A stretch of 18,836 nucleotides of DNA from Actinomycetota bacterium (GTDB lineage: Bacteria; Actinomycetota; Actinomycetes; Nanopelagicales; Nanopelagicaceae): NCBI GenBank assembly GCA_009704445.1, contig WLED01000010.1:1-18836 (forward strand), in the 5' to 3' direction. Below are positions 14,522-18,836 of this stretch, piece by piece. A program made the translations under genes and the position numbers. The notes beneath the pieces are model-generated. The model searched no databases. It saw only the letters and a list, made by a program, of their open reading frames with translations, and was not told the origin of the DNA. The stretch's first letter is position 1, and every line of letters begins with the position of its first letter.

Positions 14522-14956
14522 CTATCTCGCAACCAAGTTAGTCAGGGCAATAATCGCTAAAACATAGGAATTTGGTCCAAATCCCCCGATGGTTCCATTT
14601 GCTACACCAGAAATCACAGAGGTATGACGAAACTCTTCTCGCGATAAAGGATTTGATAAATGAACTTCAATGAGTGGCGCCTTAACCAACTCAGCTGCAT
14701 CTCGAATTGCATATGAATAATGCGTAAATGCGGCAGGATTAATAATCACAGGAGTGTTCGAATCTGCTGCCTCGTGTAACCATCCGACGATCGTTGCTTC
14801 GTCCTCGCTCTGTCGCACATCTGCCTGAAAACCATGCTTCGTTGCTGCAATTTCGATCATGGACTTTAGTTCGGGATAATTCAGGTCCCCATACATAGAA
14901 GAGTCTCGGATATCTAAGCGAGAAAGATTTGGCCCATTGACGACGAGAATCTTCAT
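14522..14956 (-). CDS. aroQ: 3-dehydroquinate dehydratase, type II
   Basis: AroQ dehydrates 3-dehydroquinate to 3-dehydroshikimate. The 144-residue protein is the small dodecameric type II enzyme: VVNGPNLSRL at 5-14, the flexible lid with Arg17 and catalytic Tyr22 (DIRDSSMYG), QSEDEATIVGWLHEA at 49-63, IINPAAFTH at 71-79, and EVHLSNPLSREEFRH at 97-111 with catalytic His99. The QS(E/D)xEA variant in place of QSNHEG resembles the mycobacterial enzyme. The ATG at 14956 overlaps the aroB stop as ATGA. It is the last gene of the aro block before the 80-nt gap upstream of efp. Confidence 0.96.
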   Translation of the reverse strand: MKILVVNGPNLSRLDIRDSSMYGDLNYPELKSMIEIAATKHGFQADVRQSEDEATIVGWLHEAADSNTPVIINPAAFTHYSYAIRDAAELVKAPLIEVHLSNPLSREEFRHTSVISGVANGTIGGFGPNSYVLAIIALTNLVAR

Positions 14957-16008
14957 GAGGATATTCTCTCATAGGCCGCATCTAGTTCATTGGAGGTTAA
15001 ATCCTCAAGACGCGATGTTGATGCAATTCCTGTCAAAGCTACAAAACGAATCGTTTCACCTCTTGATTTCTTATCCAAAGCAAGCAGTGGGCGTAAAGAC
15101 GACCAAGCATTTCGATCATAGGTTGTGGGAAGACCTAAATTCGTCAACAAACTCCTATGCATCTTCAGAACTTCCGCTGAGATCAAAGAACGAGCAAATG
15201 CAAGTTCTGCAGCATAAACTAATCCAATAGCAACTGCTTCGCCGTGGCGAAGGTTGTACTTAGAGTGAATTTCGACGGCATGACCGAGAGTATGTCCGTA
15301 ATTCAAAATCTCGCGCGCATAACTCTCTTTAAAATCTGCTGAAACAACTTCTGATTTCACTGTGGCAGCTCGAAAAACAAGCTCAACTACTTTCTCTTTA
15401 TCCGATCGGATCTCTTTAACGGTGAGCGATGCTAGAATTTCTAATATCTTGGCATCTTTTATAAATCCACACTTAATCACTTCGGCCATTCCAGCAGAAA
15501 AATCTCTGTCTGAAAGAGTCTGTAACCACATTGGATCTATAACAACAGAGATAGGTGAATGGAACGCTCCTATCAAATTCTTCCCGTAATCAGAGTTAAT
15601 ACCGGTTTTCCCGCCAATCGATGCATCAACCATTCCTGCTAATGATGTTGGAACGGCGATCCAATCAATACCGCGTAACCAAGTAGCCGCCGCGAAACCA
15701 GCTAAATCTGTAAGGGCCCCCCCGCCGACTGCAACGATTAGATCACTTCGCGTAAACCCTGCTGCACCAAGCCAATCCCACAACTTAGTTAATGTTGAAA
15801 AAGATTTGCCATCCTCCCCATCAGGGACAGTGAAATGATGTACATCAGAATCTAACTGCAGCAACTGTGTCAGATCTGGAGTAAAGCCAGCCGAAGTTAT
15901 GATCGCGGTTCTACTCCTCCCCCGCATGAGAGTTGAAATCTCTTCTATCCATTGAACGTCAATACTGACCTGGTATTCGCGTTCTGCTTTAACGTCAACT
16001 TTTCTCAT
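14953..16008 (-). CDS. aroB: 3-dehydroquinate synthase
   Basis: AroB cyclises DAHP to 3-dehydroquinate with NAD+ and a divalent metal. The 351-residue protein has the NAD-binding VAVGGGALTDLAGFAAATW at 92-110, PTSLAGMVDASIGGKTGIN at 120-138 and the zinc ligands Glu176 (AEVIKCG), His239 (NYGHTLGHAVE) and His255 (RHGEAVAIG). The His spacing (16) matches the Aspergillus AroB domain ligands. The start at 16008 overlaps the aroK stop by 4 nt, and its own stop overlaps the aroQ start by 4 nt, so aroK-aroB-aroQ are tightly coupled. Nothing is missing from the active site. Confidence 0.97.
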   Translation of the reverse strand: MRKVDVKAEREYQVSIDVQWIEEISTLMRGRSRTAIITSAGFTPDLTQLLQLDSDVHHFTVPDGEDGKSFSTLTKLWDWLGAAGFTRSDLIVAVGGGALTDLAGFAAATWLRGIDWIAVPTSLAGMVDASIGGKTGINSDYGKNLIGAFHSPISVVIDPMWLQTLSDRDFSAGMAEVIKCGFIKDAKILEILASLTVKEIRSDKEKVVELVFRAATVKSEVVSADFKESYAREILNYGHTLGHAVEIHSKYNLRHGEAVAIGLVYAAELAFARSLISAEVLKMHRSLLTNLGLPTTYDRNAWSSLRPLLALDKKSRGETIRFVALTGIASTSRLEDLTSNELDAAYERISS

Positions 16009-16520
16009 ATCGCAGCCTGTTCGTAAGCAGAAATTATCTCTCCCACAATCTGATCCACGCTCATGTCATCAACTTTAATGCTCAGCGTGGCCAACTTCTC
16101 GTATATTGGTCTGCGAATCTCATTGAGCGATTGCCATTGTGCTCTTGGGTTGCCCAATAACAACGGACGATCCCTATTAAATCCCACACGCGGTGCCGCA
16201 GCTGCCAATGAAATATCCAGAAATACAACATACACATTTGAACCTGCGATCAAATCTTGGGCCTCCTGTTTTATTGGTGCACCGCCTCCTAGGCTGATGA
16301 TGCTGTCAGGAACCAAAAGCGTTTCTTCGAGAGCAGCTAATTCAAGCTTTCGAAAAAATTCCTCCCCCTCATCAATAAAAATCTCGGAAATCTTCCTTCT
16401 TGATTTCTCTTCAATCACTGAATCTGTATCGATGAATTTCCTATTGAGACGTCTAGCAATTGAGCGACCAACAGTGCTTTTGCCACTCCCAGGGGGACCA
16501 ATCAAAACGATAGATTTCAT
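16005..16520 (-). CDS. aroK: Shikimate kinase
   Basis: AroK phosphorylates shikimate at the 3-hydroxyl using ATP. The 171-residue P-loop kinase has Walker A GPPGSGKST at 8-16, the shikimate-binding DTD at 31-33, Arg57 (EFFRKLE), the Gly triplet LGGGAP at 77-82, and the lid arginines in FNRDRPLL at 114-121. It starts 5 nt after the aroC stop without a recognisable Shine-Dalgarno, so ribosomes probably come from aroC. The plus-strand open frame opposite it (16063-16581) is a shadow. Confidence 0.97.
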   Translation of the reverse strand: MKSIVLIGPPGSGKSTVGRSIARRLNRKFIDTDSVIEEKSRRKISEIFIDEGEEFFRKLELAALEETLLVPDSIISLGGGAPIKQEAQDLIAGSNVYVVFLDISLAAAAPRVGFNRDRPLLLGNPRAQWQSLNEIRRPIYEKLATLSIKVDDMSVDQIVGEIISAYEQAAI

Positions 16521-16525
16521 GAAGA

Positions 16526-17707
16526 TTACTTATAATTTAATGAAGACATGTAAGACTGGTAATTCCGTCGAGTTTCGCTAACTGAATCGCCACCGAACTT
16601 TTCTAGAACAGCTTCTGCAAGTACTAAAGCAACCATCGCCTCTGCTACGACGCCAGCAGCAGGAACTGCGCAGACATCTGAGCGCTGATTTATTGCTTTT
16701 GCAGCTTCTCCTGTTGCAACATCAACCGTATCAAGAGCCTTTGGAACAGTTGAAATCGGTTTCATAGCAGCTCTAACTCGAAGAATTTCACCGTTGGACA
16801 TTCCACCTTCAGTGCCACCGGCACGATCAGTGCGACGAACGATTGCACCATTTTTGTTCTTCTCAATTTCATCATGTGCCACCGAACCTCTACGTGTGGC
16901 AGTTTGGAATCCGTCCCCAATTTCCACACCTTTAATTGCTTGAATTCCCATGACTGCCCCTGCTAACCGAGCATCCAAACGACGGTCCCAATGTACGTGC
17001 GATCCCAATCCCGGCGGCATGTTGAAAGCTAAGACTTCAATCACGCCTCCCAAAGTATCTCCATCACGGTGAGCAGACTCTATTTCAGCAACCATTTTAG
17101 AACTTGTCACAGGATCAGAGCATCTAACCGGATCTGAATCGATTCGATCCATGTCTGTCGATAATGGAAGTTGTTCTTGATCACTAACACGAACCGTTCC
17201 AATTGATAAAACATGACTTAGAATGGTAATTCCTACAGATTGTTCCAAGAAATTACGCGCAACAGCACCCAATGCAACTCTAGAAGCAGTCTCGCGCGCA
17301 CTGGCACGTTCTAAAATTGGGCGGGCATCATCCAAGTTGTACTTTTGCATTCCCACTAAGTCTGCATGTCCCGGTCTTGGTCTGGTTAGAGGAGCATTGC
17401 GCGCTAGATTTTCGATCTCTTCTTTAGGGATGGGATCAGCAGACATAACTTTTTCCCATTTAGGCCATTCAGAATTATCAATCTGAATTGCAATCGGGCC
17501 ACCCTGGGTTAAACCAAGTCTGATGCCACCCAAAATTGTTACTTTATCGGCTTCAAAATTTTGTCGTGCGCCTCTGCCAACACCTAATCGTCGTCGACGT
17601 AGGTGAAAGTCAATATCTGTTGTATTCACTTCTACGGATGCCGGAATTCCTTCTACGATCGCACTTAGGGCTTGACCATGAGATTCACCTGCAGTTAACC
17701 AACGCAT
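16526..17707 (-). CDS. aroC: Chorismate synthase
   Basis: AroC converts EPSP to chorismate using reduced FMN. I start it at the ATG at 17707, giving MRWLTAGESHGQAL, the conserved N-terminus; the frame is open 17 codons further upstream to 17758, but that would overlap the preceding gene and adds non-homologous residues. The resulting 393-residue protein carries RPRPGHADLVGMQKY, RASARETASRVALGA, GDTLGGVIEV and GGTEGGMSNGEILRVRAAMKP. It ends with SDVCAVPAAGVVAEAMVALVLA. All family signatures are intact. The ribosome site is weak (TAGG, 4 nt upstream). A 25-nt gap separates it from the prepilin-peptidase-like gene, and aroK follows after 5 nt. Confidence 0.97.
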   Translation of the reverse strand: MRWLTAGESHGQALSAIVEGIPASVEVNTTDIDFHLRRRRLGVGRGARQNFEADKVTILGGIRLGLTQGGPIAIQIDNSEWPKWEKVMSADPIPKEEIENLARNAPLTRPRPGHADLVGMQKYNLDDARPILERASARETASRVALGAVARNFLEQSVGITILSHVLSIGTVRVSDQEQLPLSTDMDRIDSDPVRCSDPVTSSKMVAEIESAHRDGDTLGGVIEVLAFNMPPGLGSHVHWDRRLDARLAGAVMGIQAIKGVEIGDGFQTATRRGSVAHDEIEKNKNGAIVRRTDRAGGTEGGMSNGEILRVRAAMKPISTVPKALDTVDVATGEAAKAINQRSDVCAVPAAGVVAEAMVALVLAEAVLEKFGGDSVSETRRNYQSYMSSLNYK

Positions 17708-17732
17708 GTGCCTATTGTTGCAGATAGAGGGG

Positions 17733-18143
17733 CTATCTCGCTGGAAAATACAGCGCAAAGGCTAGGAAAATACTAGGGGCAAGGGCTATTCGTTCCGGCA
17801 AACGGCTTGTTCCTGTCGTGATGATCAAAATATGAACAACAGCACTACACAATAAGATCAATAAAAAAATCGTCAACGAAAAATCCATCTGTGAGTTAAA
17901 TATCGTGAATGCAAGTGCGAGTAGTTTTATATCTCCCATTCCAACGCCCATGACCAGAAAAGCACTTACACATATCAGGCATGCTGTCAGATTGATGATT
18001 GAACCCATTCCATCAAAGAATATGAAAATACACGTGAGAACTGCCAAGATTTTGAGATAGACATTCGGAATCCGATGAGTATGAAGATCGTGTACGACAA
18101 CAGGCAGTGAGATTATCCAGAAACCAACCCAAAGTAGAAGCAC
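17733..18143 (-). CDS. Small A24-family prepilin peptidase-like membrane protein
   Basis: This 136-residue hydrophobic protein has about five membrane-spanning segments (around residues 3-18, 28-46, 49-66, 88-111 and 120-134). It has the two aspartate motifs of type IV prepilin peptidases: HDLHTHRIPN at about 18-27 and GMGDIKL at about 68-74. These enzymes cut the leader of type IV pilin-like proteins at the inner face of the membrane. The N-terminal cysteine-rich methyltransferase domain of full PilD is absent, as in TadV/CpaA- or minimal ComC-type peptidases. It starts at GTG 18143 without a clear ribosome site, 34 nt after aroE and just before aroC. A prepilin peptidase-like gene near aroE also occurs in other actinobacteria (Rv2551c, from memory). 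Its pilin substrate is not in the window. Confidence 0.85.
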   Translation of the reverse strand: MLLLWVGFWIISLPVVVHDLHTHRIPNVYLKILAVLTCIFIFFDGMGSIINLTACLICVSAFLVMGVGMGDIKLLALAFTIFNSQMDFSLTIFLLILLCSAVVHILIITTGTSRLPERIALAPSIFLAFALYFPAR

Positions 18144-18148
18144 CTTTT

Positions 18149-18162
18149 AAAGGTACACCTTT
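18149..18162. repeat. 14-bp inverted repeat ahead of the prepilin peptidase gene
   Basis: AAAGGT and ACCTTT are perfect inverted arms separated by AC, in the 34-nt gap between aroE and the prepilin peptidase start (18143). It could be an operator half-site pair or weakly hide the upstream purine stretch AAAGG. With a 2-nt spacer it is a poor RNA hairpin and no T-tract follows, so it is not a terminator. Chance occurrence is possible. Confidence 0.3.
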
Positions 18163-18177
18163 GGGATTTAGAGGTTA

Positions 18178-18836
18178 TCAAGCTGTGGATTGCTGTAAAA
18201 TTTCAATCGCTTTTGATCTCATCAGAGAGGACAACGTTTTCCGATCAACGGTTTTTTTCGAAAAAATTTCAACTTGAGAGATAGCCTGGTGAACAAGCAG
18301 GTCTATCCCGTCGATCGTCCTTCCGTCTTGATCTCTCCACTTTTCCAATACGCGCGTAGGCCAAGGGTTGTACAACGCTTCAAAGAACACACCTCTTGGT
18401 TTATCAATCGCCTCAGCAAAAACATCGGCTACACCAGCTGGTGTTGTGTTAACAACCAAACTCATCTCATTGATCAGAGAAAAGGAATTCCACTGGTGAA
18501 AGACAAGATCAAGATTAGGCGCAGCAGTCCTCATTTGCTTTTGACGCTCTGGATTCCTATGGATCACATGTACTTGACCACTTTGCAATCGATCATCGGC
18601 ATTGCAGGAAGCCACGAATGCACGCGCGGTGGCACCCGAACCAATTACTAGAACTGCTCCATCCAAAAGCACGTTGTTGCTGGCGATAGATTCAGTAAAT
18701 CCTGCCACGTCCGTGCTCGTGAGATACCATTTTTCATCCAACTTCGTCAGCGTATTTCCACTGCTAATTTGTGTGGATAAATCTGAAACATAATCAGCAA
18801 TGAGAAGAGCTTCTTCCTTCAATGGCATAGTCAAAG
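18178..18836 (-). CDS. aroE: Shikimate dehydrogenase, 5' end cut by window edge
   Basis: AroE reduces 3-dehydroshikimate to shikimate with NADPH. The visible ~219 codons run in frame off the high-coordinate edge. The first residues read LTMPLKEEAL, the conserved VTxPxK site with the catalytic Lys, so the true start lies outside and about 55-60 residues are missing. Other landmarks: STDVAGF (substrate Asp), the NADP-binding loop VIGSGATARAF (GxGxxxRA), NTTPAG, YNPWPTRVL and the C-terminal GIDLLVHQAISQVEIF. It ends 34 nt before the prepilin peptidase gene. The TTG at 18834 is an internal Leu codon, not a start. Confidence 0.94.
   Translation of the reverse strand, partial: LTMPLKEEALLIADYVSDLSTQISSGNTLTKLDEKWYLTSTDVAGFTESIASNNVLLDGAVLVIGSGATARAFVASCNADDRLQSGQVHVIHRNPERQKQMRTAAPNLDLVFHQWNSFSLINEMSLVVNTTPAGVADVFAEAIDKPRGVFFEALYNPWPTRVLEKWRDQDGRTIDGIDLLVHQAISQVEIFSKKTVDRKTLSSLMRSKAIEILQQSTA

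Noticed and set aside
16063..16581. 172-codon open frame on the plus strand opposite aroK
   Set aside because: It lies entirely antisense to aroK and its 5-nt junction with aroC, has no family resemblance, and arises from the codon usage of the real gene.
17708..17758. Upstream extension of chorismate synthase
   Set aside because: The extra 17 residues are not part of the family and would overlap the preceding gene; MRWLTAGESHG at 17707 is the conserved start.
18149..18162. Inverted repeat after aroE as a terminator
   Set aside because: The spacer is 2 nt, the stem is only 6 bp and AT-rich, and no T-tract follows on the minus strand.
1..18836. CRISPR arrays, insertion sequences, tRNA/rRNA genes, phage or defence genes
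   Set aside because: No direct-repeat arrays, transposase motifs, cloverleaf-like sequences or such proteins were seen; nearly every base is in housekeeping genes.

Overview
This window is a compact, almost gap-free stretch of an actinobacterial chromosome carrying chorismate (shikimate), translation/transcription-factor, pyrimidine and cofactor genes. The organism is most likely a streamlined, lower-GC actinobacterium, for example the freshwater Nanopelagicales/acI type. Three things point there: actinobacteria-specific genes (a BldD-type regulator and an mIHF-type nucleoid protein fused to guanylate kinase); a gene order that, from memory, closely follows Streptomyces and Mycobacterium (aroE-aroC-aroK-aroB-aroQ-efp-nusB-bldD/pyrR-pyrB-pyrC-carA-carB-...-mihF-gmk-rpoZ-coaBC-metK); and moderate GC (judged by eye to be in the forties of percent, not computed) with 4-nt gene overlaps nearly everywhere. 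The genus assignment is inference.

Layout. All genes but one lie on the minus strand, so transcription runs from high to low coordinates. Block A (18836 to 14522): aroE (cut by the window edge), a small prepilin-peptidase-like membrane protein, aroC, aroK, aroB, aroQ. This is most of the shikimate pathway (DHQ synthase, dehydroquinase, shikimate dehydrogenase, shikimate kinase, chorismate synthase; EPSP synthase and DAHP synthase are not here). Block B (14440 to 13458): efp and nusB, preceded by an 80-nt gap with a candidate promoter. The single plus-strand gene, a bldD homologue (about 12950-13471), overlaps nusB tail-to-tail and is divergent from block C. Block C (12873 to 1): pyrR, pyrB, pyrC, carA, carB, pyrK, pyrD, pyrF, mIHF-gmk fusion, rpoZ, coaBC and metK (cut by the window edge), with no gap above 25 nt, so probably one long transcription unit. 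It contains the UMP pathway from carbamoyl phosphate to UMP except pyrE, then UMP/GMP-related, RNA polymerase omega, CoA and SAM genes. There is no gene-free stretch longer than about 130 nt.

Regulation. The most informative non-coding element is the pyrR leader. It contains a near-textbook PyrR-binding RNA hairpin whose lower stem pairs with the pyrR Shine-Dalgarno, predicting translational autorepression by PyrR plus UMP of the whole pyr block. The divergent bldD promoter overlaps the pyrR promoter and the DNA of this hairpin. The BldD homologue keeps the exact cyclic-di-GMP-binding signature known from Streptomyces BldD.

Most notable observations: (1) a continuous mIHF-guanylate kinase fusion; (2) the PyrR hairpin sequestering the ribosome-binding site; (3) a c-di-GMP-type BldD back-to-back with pyrR through overlapping promoters; (4) a class 1B (NAD-linked, PyrK-dependent) dihydroorotate dehydrogenase and a type I PyrF inside an otherwise actinobacterial operon. 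I saw no mobile elements, CRISPR, rRNA or tRNA genes, and no wholly unknown system.
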